Part shown: positions 1 through 7,826 of the stretch, one piece after another
Layout: every line of letters begins with the position of its first letter
Numbering within the stretch: the first letter of the stretch is position 1
Assembly (NCBI GenBank): GCA_016201265.1
Contig: JACQDD010000187.1
Coordinates: 1-39,049 of the forward strand
Origin: Terriglobales bacterium
Lineage (GTDB): Bacteria > Acidobacteriota > Terriglobia > Terriglobales > Acidobacteriaceae
DNA: 39,049 bases
Direction: 5' to 3'
Translations under genes and position numbers: made by a program
Notes under the pieces: model-generated
Databases searched by the model: none
The model's input: only the letters and a program-made list of their open reading frames with translations
What the model was told of the DNA's origin: nothing

Positions 1-82
1 CCTGCGCCTCCGAATCACCCTTGGAGACAAGGCTACGGAAACATGCGTACTCCCAGCTTTTCTCCGGCATGGTGAAAACCAC

Positions 83-132
83 AACCAGGGGACATTTCTA
101 TTGTGGACTAACCGGGGACATTTCTAATGTGG
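83..132. repeat. Two IS-end-like direct repeats
   Basis: Two near-identical copies of GGGGACATTTCTA followed by (T/A)TGTGG lie 26 bp apart (88-106 and 114-132). Each is preceded by AACC. Closely spaced repeats of this kind occur at the ends of some insertion sequences such as the IS21 group, where they bind transposase. No transposase gene is visible in the window, so this may be a remnant or the edge of an element lying to the left. Apart from these repeats I see no gene or RNA in 1-240. Confidence 0.35.
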
Positions 133-155
133 TATGACATGCGGGTCACGCGCAC

Positions 156-185
156 TTGTAAAGCAGCCTTTCGGCATGCTAAGGT
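156..185 (+). promoter_or_regulatory. Weak candidate promoter of the OPT gene
   Basis: TTGTAA (156-161) and TAAGGT (180-185) are 18 bp apart, with a TG just before the -10 box (extended -10). The boxes are poor matches to the sigma-70 consensus, so this is only a candidate. Confidence 0.25.
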
Positions 186-240
186 GCGCCGTCTGTTCGT
201 GTGAACCAGAAATGAATTCTCAATTGCAGCGAGGACCGTT

Positions 241-2298
241 ATGAGCACTCCTGCCGTGAATGCCACACAAGCCCCCCGCAAGCACCGTCCCTATGTTCCC
301 GAAACCATGGAAATGAAGGAGTTCACCTTCCGGGCGGTGCTGATCGGCCTGTTCTTGACCGCCCTACTGGGCTCGGCCAACGCCTACCTCGGCCTCAAGG
401 CGGGGATGACGATTGCCGCAACCTATCCGGCGGCTGTCATTTCGATGGCGCTGCTGCGGTTGATGAAGGGTTCGCTGCTGGAAGAGAACATTGCGCGAAC
501 TGTCGGCTCGATCGGCGAGTCGGTGGCGGCAGGCGCCATATTCACGATCCCTGCCTTTGTGATGGCCGGCCTGTGGCCGGGGCTTACAAAGGACCAATAT
601 TGGAAATCGGTGGCTCTGATGATGATCGGAGGCACACTAGGGATCCTGTTCGTGACGCTCCTGCGCCGCGTGATGGTCGAGGATCCCGACCTGCCGTTTC
701 CCGAATCCGTCGCCGCCTCGGAGATTCACAAGGCCGGACAACAGGGAGCCAAAGCCGCGAAAATTCTGTTTGCCAACATGGGTTTCGGGGCGTTCATGTA
801 TCTGCTGGGAGCGATCAATGTTTTCAATCCAAGCAACACTTTCCCGATGAAGATCAGCGACCTGGGAAAGAAGTTGCTGCTCCGCACCAGCACGAATCCA
901 AACGTGGCCACAACAATTACCGGTGGCGCCACGCTGTTGACGGCGCCCGACATTAGTCCTGCCTATCTTGGCGTGGGATACATCATTGGCCCAAGACTGG
1001 CCGCTCTCAACTTCGCTGGAGGCGTGCTGGCCTGGGGCCTGTTGGTTCCACTCCTAACCTTTACCGTGGGTCCGTACATCCAGGCATCGATGCCGGAGGG
1101 ACAAACGATCGCCTGGCCTCTGCTGGCACAAGCCGTCTACTTCTCGATTGTGCGGCCGATCGCGGTGGGCGGGATGCTCGTGGGCGCGACCTACACGCTT
1201 TTCAAGATGCGCAAGCAGTTGGCACTCGGCATGGGCCGCGCCGTCTCCGACCTGAAGAAGTCGGCAGCGGTACACGCCGCTACCAATCGCACCGAGCGTG
1301 ACCTGCCCGCCAAAGCCGTCTTCGCCGGAGTCGCCGTAGTGTTCGTCGCCATGATCCTGCTGTATCACTTCTTTATCAGCGGCGCGGGGACGCTCTCCAG
1401 TTCCAAGATACTGTCGGGTTCGCTGGTCGCGGCCGGCGTCATGCTCGTCATCGGATTCTTCTTCGCTGCCGTTTCCGGCAACCTGGTCGGAATGATCGGG
1501 TCGTCGAACAACCCCGTGTCGGGACTCACGCTGTGCACGCTGGTGATTGCAGCACTGCTGATGGTTGCTCTGGGAGTATCGGGCACCGGCGGAATCGCGG
1601 CCGTGCTCGGAGTCGCAGCGGTGGTATGCGTCTCGTCCGCGGTAGCGGGTGAGATGCTGCAGGACCTGAAGGTCGGGCACATTCTTGGTGGCACGCCCTC
1701 GAAGATGCAGATTGGAGATCTTTTCGGTATCGTCGTGGCATCGCTCATCCTTTTCGTCCCGGTGGCGATCCTCGATAAGGCGTACCACTTCGGCAGCCCT
1801 GCGCTCCCGGCTCCGCAGGCGGGACTGATGGCCATGCTGTCCAAAGGAATCGTGGGCGGCGACATGGCGTGGCCGCTGGTGATCGTCGGTATCCTGCTTG
1901 GACTGGCGATGATCATGATCGAGGTGAAGAGCGTAATGCTGTTTGCGGTGGGCATGTACCTACCGCTCGGCACGACCTTTGCCATTTTCCTGGGTGGCGT
2001 GATTCGCTGGATCACCGACAAGCTGCGCGACCGCCGCGGGTTCAACGATGCGCAGAAGGCGCGCGTAGAAAACTCCGGCGTCCTGACGGCCTCGGGCCTG
2101 ATCGCCGGCGAAGCGCTCTGCGGCTTGGTCATCGCGGGCCTGGTGGGCTCCGGCCATGACGTGGCCCTGTTCAAATGGACACCGCCGTTCCTTTTGGCGC
2201 TGGGGGCACTTGCCGTGCTGGCGTTTGTCATGATCCGCGTGCCGCTGGCCAACGCCGGACGGCCCGAGGATCCGGCGCCGCCGACGGCGATTATGTGA
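241..2298 (+). CDS. OPT-family oligopeptide/metal-chelate transporter
   Basis: A 685-residue polytopic inner-membrane protein. After a hydrophilic start of about 20 residues it has many hydrophobic segments. The first carries NAYLGLKAGMT, followed by the motif PDLPFPESVAASEIHKAG near residues 148-165, both typical of bacterial OPT proteins. A later segment holds GNLVGMIGSSNNPVSGLT, another conserved OPT stretch. Members import oligopeptides or metal-chelate compounds, driven by protons. The length fits the bacterial branch. The ATG is preceded by GAGGA at suitable spacing. The stop codon TGA runs straight into a GGTCAGA-type repeat. A second peptide-transporter-like gene lies 1.3 kb downstream on the same strand. 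The substrate cannot be told from sequence. Confidence 0.9.
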   Translation: MSTPAVNATQAPRKHRPYVPETMEMKEFTFRAVLIGLFLTALLGSANAYLGLKAGMTIAATYPAAVISMALLRLMKGSLLEENIARTVGSIGESVAAGAIFTIPAFVMAGLWPGLTKDQYWKSVALMMIGGTLGILFVTLLRRVMVEDPDLPFPESVAASEIHKAGQQGAKAAKILFANMGFGAFMYLLGAINVFNPSNTFPMKISDLGKKLLLRTSTNPNVATTITGGATLLTAPDISPAYLGVGYIIGPRLAALNFAGGVLAWGLLVPLLTFTVGPYIQASMPEGQTIAWPLLAQAVYFSIVRPIAVGGMLVGATYTLFKMRKQLALGMGRAVSDLKKSAAVHAATNRTERDLPAKAVFAGVAVVFVAMILLYHFFISGAGTLSSSKILSGSLVAAGVMLVIGFFFAAVSGNLVGMIGSSNNPVSGLTLCTLVIAALLMVALGVSGTGGIAAVLGVAAVVCVSSAVAGEMLQDLKVGHILGGTPSKMQIGDLFGIVVASLILFVPVAILDKAYHFGSPALPAPQAGLMAMLSKGIVGGDMAWPLVIVGILLGLAMIMIEVKSVMLFAVGMYLPLGTTFAIFLGGVIRWITDKLRDRRGFNDAQKARVENSGVLTASGLIAGEALCGLVIAGLVGSGHDVALFKWTPPFLLALGALAVLAFVMIRVPLANAGRPEDPAPPTAIM

Positions 2299-2331
2299 GG
2301 TCAGAGGTTAGAGGTCAGATTGCAGAGGTGA
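2297..2331. repeat. Family A repeat, single arm
   Basis: Units of 7 nt (GAGGTCA, GAGGTTA, GAGGTCA, GATTGCA, GAGGTGA) begin at the stop codon of the OPT gene. No clear second arm follows, although a degenerate GCAATGCTGACC lies near 2363. Confidence 0.75.
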
Positions 2332-2396
2332 GAACCCGAAGAGTCTCACGGCTCTGGCTTCCGCAATGCTGACCGCTGCTGGCGGCGAGAATCTCT

Positions 2397-2479
2397 AACC
2401 ACGAAGGACACGAAAGAACACGAAGGAAGCTGATTCGATGAAGATTCTCCTTCGTGTTACTTTGTGTTCTTCGTGGTTT
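2397..2479. repeat. Family D inverted repeat
   Basis: The left arm (2397-2427) is built of CACGAAGGA/CACGAAAGAA units. The right arm (2448-2479) is its near-perfect complement, with a loop of about 20 nt. The arms would form a long hairpin ending 7 nt before the ATG of the YggS gene, and no Shine-Dalgarno sequence lies between. Confidence 0.85.
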
Positions 2480-2486
2480 CTGTTTT

Positions 2487-3245
2487 ATGACGATTGCGGA
2501 GAACATTGCGCGCGTTCAGGAGCGAATCGTAGCGGCCGCCCGGCGCTCTGGACGCAATCCCGAAGAAATTACGCTGATGGCAGTCAGCAAGGCCTTCCCC
2601 CCCGAGAGTATTCGGGAGGCGTATGCGGCTGGCCTTCGCGTCTTCGGCGAGAACCGCATCCAGGAATTTGCGGGAAAGGCCGAGGCTTTACGCGAATTGC
2701 AGGGTGCCGAGTGGCACCTGATCGGGCATCTGCAAAGCAATAAGGCCGCGAAAGCTGCGGAATTGTTCAGTGCCGTGGACTCGGTGGACTCGGTGCGGCT
2801 GGCGGAAAGGCTGAACTCAGCCGCGCAGAGCGCGGGCAAGACGCTGGCCGTGCTGATCGAGATCGACGTGGGCGGCGAGGAGGCGAAGAGCGGGGTGGCG
2901 CCAGGTTCGGAGGAGCTGGAGCATATCTTGCGCGAGGCGTCACGCTGGGGCAATCTGATCATTCGCGGGCTGATGACCGTGCCGCCTTACACCGAGAATC
3001 CCGAAGGCGCGCGGCCGTACTTCCGGCAATTGCGCGAAATTCGCGACAGGATCGCAGCTCGGCGTCTGCCTGCGGTGGCGATGGCCGTGCTATCCATGGG
3101 CATGTCGCATGATTTCGAAATCGCCATCGAGGAAGGATCGACGTGTGTGCGCGTGGGCACAGCGATCTTCGGGGAGCGAGCGCAAAGCTACCACAGAGGC
3201 ACAGAGAAAACCGGGATGAAGTCGATCGAGTGTGAGCGGAGTTGA
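2487..3245 (+). CDS. YggS/PLPBP-family PLP-binding protein
   Basis: A single-domain alanine-racemase-like TIM barrel that binds pyridoxal phosphate and helps keep vitamin B6 and amino-acid pools in balance; it is not known to catalyse a reaction. MAVSKAFPPE carries the PLP lysine near residue 37. FGENRIQEF, EWHLIGHLQSNK, LSMGMSHDFEIAI and VRVGTAIFGER are all family motifs. I start at ATG 2487 (MTIAENIARV) because the upstream codons belong to the family D repeat. The family normally ends shortly after IFGER. Here about 20 extra residues (from AQSYHRGTEKTG onward) are partly encoded by a family C repeat. A DUF167 gene follows, a pairing often seen in bacteria (yggS-yggU). Confidence 0.92.
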   Translation: MTIAENIARVQERIVAAARRSGRNPEEITLMAVSKAFPPESIREAYAAGLRVFGENRIQEFAGKAEALRELQGAEWHLIGHLQSNKAAKAAELFSAVDSVDSVRLAERLNSAAQSAGKTLAVLIEIDVGGEEAKSGVAPGSEELEHILREASRWGNLIIRGLMTVPPYTENPEGARPYFRQLREIRDRIAARRLPAVAMAVLSMGMSHDFEIAIEEGSTCVRVGTAIFGERAQSYHRGTEKTGMKSIECERS

Positions 3246-3316
3246 GCAATCAACCTGGCGACTTGAGGGTTTACCTTCCTGAACTCCTCTGTGTCTCTGT
3301 GACTCTGTGGTGAAAA
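3190..3316. repeat. Family C inverted repeat
   Basis: The left arm (3190-3210) and right arm (3285-3316) are made of 8-nt units (CACAGAGG, CACAGAGT, CACAGAGA). The left arm lies inside the 3' end of the YggS reading frame. The right arm ends at GTGGTGAAAA, 3 nt before the ATG of the next gene, and may supply its ribosome-binding site. Confidence 0.85.
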
Positions 3317-3319
3317 CGA

Positions 3320-3607
3320 ATGGTCGAGATTCACGACATCGGTTCCGGCGCTACGTTCGCCGTCAAGGTCCATCCCCGCGCGAAGAAGAACGCGATCACC
3401 GGCGAGATCGGCGACGCGCTCAAGGTCGCTTTGACCGCGCCGCCCGTGGACGGCAAGGCTAACGCGGCCTGCATCGAATTTTTCGCAAAGCTTTTGAAGG
3501 TACCGCGTTCCTCCGTTACTATTGCTGCCGGCCAGACCAGCCGGAATAAGGTGATCCGGGTGGCGGGGCTGTCGGCGGAGGAAGTGCGCCGACGGCTGGG
3601 ATTGTAG
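3320..3607 (+). CDS. DUF167 (YggU-like) small protein
   Basis: A 95-residue protein with the DUF167 hallmarks VKVHPRAKKNAI, LKVALTAPPVDGKANAACIEFFAKLL and GQTSRNKVIRV. Family structures are small alpha/beta folds of unknown function, often encoded near yggS. The start at 3320 is the first ATG after the family C repeat. Only GGTGA from the repeat resembles a ribosome-binding site. I cannot assign a biochemical role. Confidence 0.88.
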   Translation: MVEIHDIGSGATFAVKVHPRAKKNAITGEIGDALKVALTAPPVDGKANAACIEFFAKLLKVPRSSVTIAAGQTSRNKVIRVAGLSAEEVRRRLGL

Positions 3608-3650
3608 GGCCACCCGGCGCTACGGTTGAAAGCACGATCAGGAGCCACTC

Positions 3651-5042
3651 TTGACCTTTTCCGCACGCTTGCAGGAAATTCGCACCGGCTTCGAGCGTCC
3701 CTTCTGGATCGCCAACATTACCGAGATCTTCGAACGCCTTTCTTACTACGGCGCGTTTGCTTCTCTCGCCCTGTATCTGCAGGAGAAGCTGAATTTCTCT
3801 ACCGAGCAGACTGGGACGCTGACTGGCTTATTCGGCGGCATGGTCTGGTTTCTCGCCATTTTCGGTGGGGCCGCCGCCGACCGACTCGGATTCCGGCGCG
3901 CTCTTTCGATGGCCTACCTCATCCTGGCCGCAGCCTATTTCCTGATCGGCTCGATCGGAGCGTCCTGGTTGGCACCCGTGCGCAACGCCGTGCCGCTTGG
4001 TCTGTTTGTCGGCTTCATCCTCATCCTTCCTGCGCTCGGCATCTCGCTGGTGAAACCTTGCGTGGTCGGCACCACGGCCCGTGCCTCCAAGGAGAACGTC
4101 CGCTCGATCGGTTACTCGATTTACTACACGATGGTCAACATCGGTGGCGCTGCCGGCCCTTATTTCGCTTCATGGGCCCATCGCCACCTGGGCGTGGAGA
4201 ACGTTTACCGAGTGGCGGCGCTCAGCGTCTTTGCGATGTTCTTTGTGGTCCTGTTCTTCTTCCGGGAGCCGCGCAAGGCCGGGGATGCGCCCCCGCCTTC
4301 GATCGCGAACGTCGCGCGGAATTTCTGCGTGGTCGTGGGCAATTACCGGCTGGTTTTGCCGGTGTTGGCTGTCGCCCTGTTGCTGCGCCTCGGCATGTTG
4401 CTTTATCCCTTCGCCGTGCCCTGGTGGATCTGGGTCGGGCTGCTGCTGCTGGCACTTGCCGGGATCAGCCGGTTTATGTGGTTCCTTGTGCTCTTCACCG
4501 GCTACTGGATCGTGTTCTGGCAGCAATACATCAGTTTGCCCGGCTACATCCACGGCTACATCAATCCCAACGCCGACGTCGAGATCATTCTGGTAACCGA
4601 CGGGCTGACCGTGATTTGCCTCACCCTGCTGGTGAATTTCCTGACCCGCAAGATCCCGGCTTTTCAAGCCGTCATTCTGGGCACCGTGATTACGTCCGCT
4701 TCGTGGCTGATCCTCGCTTTCCGGCCAACCGTCTGGGGCGCGGTCCTCTCGTTGTTTGTCCTGGCGATTGGAGAGATCATCCAGGCGCCGCGCTACTACG
4801 AATACATCTCGCGGCTCGCCCCTCCCGGGCAACAAGGGACGTACATGGGCTTTGCATTCCTGCCGATTGGCATTGGCTCGCTGATCGGCGGCTGGTTTGG
4901 CGGGACGATCGTCCATCGCTTCGGGGAAGTCGCACATCGCCCGGCGCTGATCTGGTGGAGCGTGACGGCAGTGGGTTTGGTGACCGCGGCGGTGCTGTGG
5001 ATCTACGACAAGACCGTGCGAGTGGACACGGCGACCTCCTAG
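3651..5042 (+). CDS. POT-like major facilitator transporter
   Basis: A 463-residue inner-membrane protein with about 12 hydrophobic segments. The N-terminus carries ANITEIFERLSYYGAFASLALYLQ, which resembles the ExxERFxYY signature at the start of proton-dependent oligopeptide transporters. It is followed by the MFS loop motif GGAAADRLGFRRAL. The C-terminal half contains IGEIIQAPRYYEYISRLAPPGQQGTYMG, also POT-like. The start is a TTG at 3651, chosen because AGGAG sits 6 nt upstream. A longer ORF in another frame (3626-5074) is a shadow. With the OPT gene nearby, peptide uptake is plausible, but the substrate is inferred. Confidence 0.82.
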   Translation: MTFSARLQEIRTGFERPFWIANITEIFERLSYYGAFASLALYLQEKLNFSTEQTGTLTGLFGGMVWFLAIFGGAAADRLGFRRALSMAYLILAAAYFLIGSIGASWLAPVRNAVPLGLFVGFILILPALGISLVKPCVVGTTARASKENVRSIGYSIYYTMVNIGGAAGPYFASWAHRHLGVENVYRVAALSVFAMFFVVLFFFREPRKAGDAPPPSIANVARNFCVVVGNYRLVLPVLAVALLLRLGMLLYPFAVPWWIWVGLLLLALAGISRFMWFLVLFTGYWIVFWQQYISLPGYIHGYINPNADVEIILVTDGLTVICLTLLVNFLTRKIPAFQAVILGTVITSASWLILAFRPTVWGAVLSLFVLAIGEIIQAPRYYEYISRLAPPGQQGTYMGFAFLPIGIGSLIGGWFGGTIVHRFGEVAHRPALIWWSVTAVGLVTAAVLWIYDKTVRVDTATS

Positions 5043-5106
5043 AAGTAGTGCGTCCGTCACAGCATTTTCCTTAACAGGTGCTTTATCATGAGCAGCCCTA
5101 ACGGCT

Positions 5107-5128
5107 GGACGGGCGGGGACGCCCGTCC
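5107..5128. repeat. GC-rich hairpin before the AlkD-like gene
   Basis: GGACGGGCG and CGCCCGTCC flank a 4-nt loop, giving a perfect 9-bp stem. No T-run follows on either strand, so it is not a standard terminator. It resembles REP-type palindromes. The AlkD-like start codon lies 15 nt further on. Confidence 0.7.
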
Positions 5129-5143
5129 CTCCACGAGAGGATC

Positions 5144-5869
5144 ATGCCCAAGCGCAAACTCACTCCCAACTACATTGCGGCGCACATCCGGCGGGTGCTG
5201 AAAGATGGCGGGTCAGCACCGCACTCGGAAGAAGTGCAATGGTTCTTCAAAGAAGAAGTGAAATCCCGCGGCTGGTACACGGGCGAACTGCGAAAAGTAG
5301 CGGTTCGTTTCCGGCGCACCATGGCCCGGGAACTGGGAATGGAGTTTGTTGTGCAAGTTGCAGACAAACTTTTTTCTGGCCGATATCTGGAAGAAAAAGT
5401 GCTCGCAGTGTTTCTGCTGGAGAAACAGACGAAACTGTTCGGCGCTCGCGAATTCAAACTTTTCGCGTCGTGGCTGGACCGGGTGAGCAGCTGGGCCGAC
5501 CACGACGCGCTGGCGCATTACTTGCTGGCGCCGATGGTGTATGCCGATCCTTCCCGCTGCCGGAAAGTCTTTCGCTGGGCAAAGTCGAGGAATCGCTGGC
5601 GCCGGCGCGCGGCATGCGTGTCGTTAATTTCGCGGCCTGAGCAGAAGAAGTTCTTTCCGGAAATCGTGCGTCTCTCCAACCAGCTGTTGCAGGATGAAGA
5701 CGACATGGTGCAGAAGGGGCTGGGCTGGCTGCTGCGGGAGATGGCGAAGGCCGATCCGAAGCGGACAGTGCCTTACCTGATGAAGATCCGGAAGCGCGCC
5801 CCTCGCCTGGTGTTACGCACCGCCTGCGAAACGCTGCCCGTGGCTGCGAGGCAGAGGCTTTTGGAGTAG
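5144..5869 (+). CDS. AlkD-like DNA alkylation repair protein
   Basis: A 241-residue, mostly helical, basic protein. The N-terminus (VQWFFKEEVKSRGWYTGELRKVA) and the HEAT-like repeats, including SWADHDALAHYLLAPM and RRAACVSLI in the middle and KGLGWLLREMAKADP near residues 195-210, match AlkC/AlkD-type glycosylases. Those enzymes remove 3-methyl and 7-methyl purines without flipping the base. The start ATG has GAGAGGA just upstream. The gene stands alone, with a hairpin before it and a convergent trxB after it. The family is clear; catalytic activity is inferred. Confidence 0.85.
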   Translation: MPKRKLTPNYIAAHIRRVLKDGGSAPHSEEVQWFFKEEVKSRGWYTGELRKVAVRFRRTMARELGMEFVVQVADKLFSGRYLEEKVLAVFLLEKQTKLFGAREFKLFASWLDRVSSWADHDALAHYLLAPMVYADPSRCRKVFRWAKSRNRWRRRAACVSLISRPEQKKFFPEIVRLSNQLLQDEDDMVQKGLGWLLREMAKADPKRTVPYLMKIRKRAPRLVLRTACETLPVAARQRLLE

Positions 5870-5888
5870 CTCTTAGCTGTTAGCGCTT

Positions 5889-5962
5889 CTCCTGTGTTCC
5901 TCCGTGACCCCTGTGGTTCACGCTCCTGCTTTGACCACAGGGGGCACAGAGGAACACGGGGG
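5889..5962. repeat. Family C inverted repeat between convergent genes
   Basis: The left arm (5889-5919) and right arm (5932-5962) are complementary CACAG(A/G)GG-type units with a loop of about 12 nt. The repeat fills most of the gap between the AlkD-like gene and trxB. It could end transcription in both directions, but there is no T-run. Confidence 0.8.
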
Positions 5963-5976
5963 CCAACTCCCGTTTC

Positions 5977-6906
5977 TCAGTGTCCTTCTTCTTCCAGATA
6001 CTTCTCCACTTCCAGCGCGGCCATGCAGCCGGAGCCAGCGGCGGTGATTGCCTGGCGGTAGCGGCGGTCCTGGACGTCGCCGCAGGCGAAGACTCCTGGC
6101 ACTTTCGTGAACACGTTTTTGTGTGTGATCAGATAGCCGTCGGCATCGGTTTCGAGCTGGCCTTCGAACATCTTGGCATTCGGGATATGGCCGATACCGA
6201 GGAACATGGCGCTGGTGGGGAAGTCCCAGCTCTCGCCGGTCTTCAGATTACGCAAGCGGAGAGAGCTAACCTCCTGCTTGCTGGCATCGAGAACATCATT
6301 CACCACGGTGTCGGTGAGGAAAGCAATCTTCGGATTGTTGCGCGCGCGGTCGAGCATGATCTTCGAAGCGCGGAACTGCTCGCGGCGATGAATCAGCGTG
6401 ACTTTGGTGGCGAAGCGAGTGAGGAAGGTTGCCTCTTCCATCGCGGAGTCGCCCCCGCCGATGACAGCAATCTCCTTCCCGGAGAAAAAGAAGCCGTCGC
6501 AGGTCGCGCAGGAAGAAACGCCGTGACCGATCAGCACTTGCTCATTCGGCAAGCCCAGCCAGCGCGCCGAAGCGCCGCTGGCAATGATGAGCGTGCGGGT
6601 ATGGATCGTCTCTTTACCGAAACTCAGCTCGAACGGGCGCTTGCTTAGATCGGCCTTAACCACGTGTCCCGTGCGATACTCGGCGCCAAAGCGCGACGCC
6701 TGTTTGCGCATGTTCTCGATCAGTTCGGGACCCTGGATGCCTTCGGGAAATCCCGGAAAATTTTCGACCAGGGTGGTGAGCGATAGCTGCCCGCCCGGTT
6801 CATGGCCTTCAATCACCAGGGGCTTAAGATTGGCGCGGGCGGTGTAGAGCGCGGCAGTGTGGCCAGCGCACCCGGAGCCCATGACGACGACGTTGCGAAT
6901 ATCCAT
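5977..6906 (-). CDS. trxB: Thioredoxin reductase
   Basis: A cytoplasmic FAD/NADPH disulfide reductase that reduces thioredoxin. Features in order: FAD-binding GSGCAGHTAALYTARA near residues 9-24, GGQLSLTTLVENFPGFPEG, the redox motif CATCDGFF (CxxC) near residue 135, the NADPH site GGGDSAMEEATFLTRFA, and the C-terminal FAD motif GVFACGDVQDRRYRQAITAAGSGC. The length of 309 residues is normal for the low-molecular-weight type. A TTG at 6915 would add three residues. I prefer ATG 6906, although neither has a clear Shine-Dalgarno sequence. The gene converges with the AlkD-like gene and lies 55-65 bp downstream of the next - strand gene. Confidence 0.95.
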   Translation of the reverse strand: MDIRNVVVMGSGCAGHTAALYTARANLKPLVIEGHEPGGQLSLTTLVENFPGFPEGIQGPELIENMRKQASRFGAEYRTGHVVKADLSKRPFELSFGKETIHTRTLIIASGASARWLGLPNEQVLIGHGVSSCATCDGFFFSGKEIAVIGGGDSAMEEATFLTRFATKVTLIHRREQFRASKIMLDRARNNPKIAFLTDTVVNDVLDASKQEVSSLRLRNLKTGESWDFPTSAMFLGIGHIPNAKMFEGQLETDADGYLITHKNVFTKVPGVFACGDVQDRRYRQAITAAGSGCMAALEVEKYLEEEGH

Positions 6907-6970
6907 AGTGGTCAATTAATAGATTCAGCAAATCAGATTCGGTTGCAGACGGCAGCACCGACAAACTGGA

Positions 6971-7675
6971 CTAGGGACTCTTCTTCACGCCTGTCTTGGC
7001 TGCTGCCCCCGCACCCAGGCGAGCCAATTCTTGCGGAACCATGCGGCGCACGCCCAGCCCATCGCGATAGCGGATCATGATGGAAGACGCCGCCCGAAAA
7101 ATCGGCTCATACACGGTCTGATCGGTTGGGGCGCCTCCCTCGGAGCCTGAGCACCGCGCCAGCGCGACCGACGGTTTACCGAAGCGCTCCAGCTTGATGC
7201 GCGAGACCGGCGTGTTGGCGGACAGCATGGCCGCCGGCGAAGCAACCGCGGAGGCGCTGTCCTCAATCGAGATCTGCATCAGGTCTTTGGGTTCGCGGAG
7301 GCGCAGCACCAGGGTCTCCACCATGTTTTTGGAATCCACGCTGAACGAATACTGGGCATTGCTGAACGGGGCGGACGCGGGAAACTCGCGGCGGACGCGC
7401 ACCCAATCGGCGGTGGCGGCAGCGCCCGCCGGCAGCGGTTGCATGCCGGGAATGTTGGCGCTCTGATCGAGGGTCGAATGTCCGCGAGCCACTTCGTAGT
7501 CGGTGCCGAAGGTCAACTTGCCGGGCACCCTGGCAAGAGCCGAGGACAACTCCTTCTGTTCGTCGGCCGAAGGCGTGCACACGTTGAGCACGTTCACCTT
7601 CACCTTGGGCTGCTGGGCAGGAGCCAAGGCGGCGGTCATAACGAATACCGCTACCAGAATTTGTTGGAAGAACAC
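6971..7675 (-). CDS. Secreted protein of unknown function
   Basis: A 234-residue protein that I do not recognise. It starts with a hydrophobic segment (residues 2-20) ending in ALAPAQQ, a likely signal peptide cut after an Ala, so the product is probably periplasmic. The body has the pattern of a small beta-rich domain, with one Cys near residue 33 and another near residue 170. The C-terminus (IRYRDGLGVRRMVPQELARLG) is basic. There are no transmembrane segments after the signal. It lies upstream of trxB in the same direction and could be cotranscribed with it. Confidence 0.65.
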   Translation of the reverse strand: MFFQQILVAVFVMTAALAPAQQPKVKVNVLNVCTPSADEQKELSSALARVPGKLTFGTDYEVARGHSTLDQSANIPGMQPLPAGAAATADWVRVRREFPASAPFSNAQYSFSVDSKNMVETLVLRLREPKDLMQISIEDSASAVASPAAMLSANTPVSRIKLERFGKPSVALARCSGSEGGAPTDQTVYEPIFRAASSIMIRYRDGLGVRRMVPQELARLGAGAAAKTGVKKSP

Positions 7676-7700
7676 GGCGAAATTGTAACAGGCAGGGAAA

Positions 7701-7820
7701 GTCAGAAGAAGAAGTCAGATTGCAGAAGTGAAAAACCCGAAAAAACTGTCATAAACGAACGAAGGACACCGTTGAAATCGAGAGCCTTCACTTCTGCAAT
7801 CTGACTTCTGACTTCTGCAA
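7701..7820. repeat. Family A inverted repeat
   Basis: Left arm 7701-7730 and right arm 7787-7820 consist of GAAGTCA-type 7-nt units with the variant unit GATTGCA next to the loop. Both arms carry the A-for-G (and T-for-C) variant, so pairing is kept. The 56-nt centre holds no recognised gene. The repeat ends just before the stop of the next - strand gene. Confidence 0.85.
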
Positions 7821-7826
7821 TTGCGT

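Noticed and set aside
1365-2252. 295-codon ORF antisense to the OPT gene
   Set aside because: A Ser/Pro/Thr/Arg-rich shadow of a clear membrane transporter frame.
3626-5074. 482-codon + strand ORF overlapping the MFS gene
   Set aside because: The Arg-rich product has no membrane segments; the 3651 frame carries the transporter motifs and a good ribosome-binding site.
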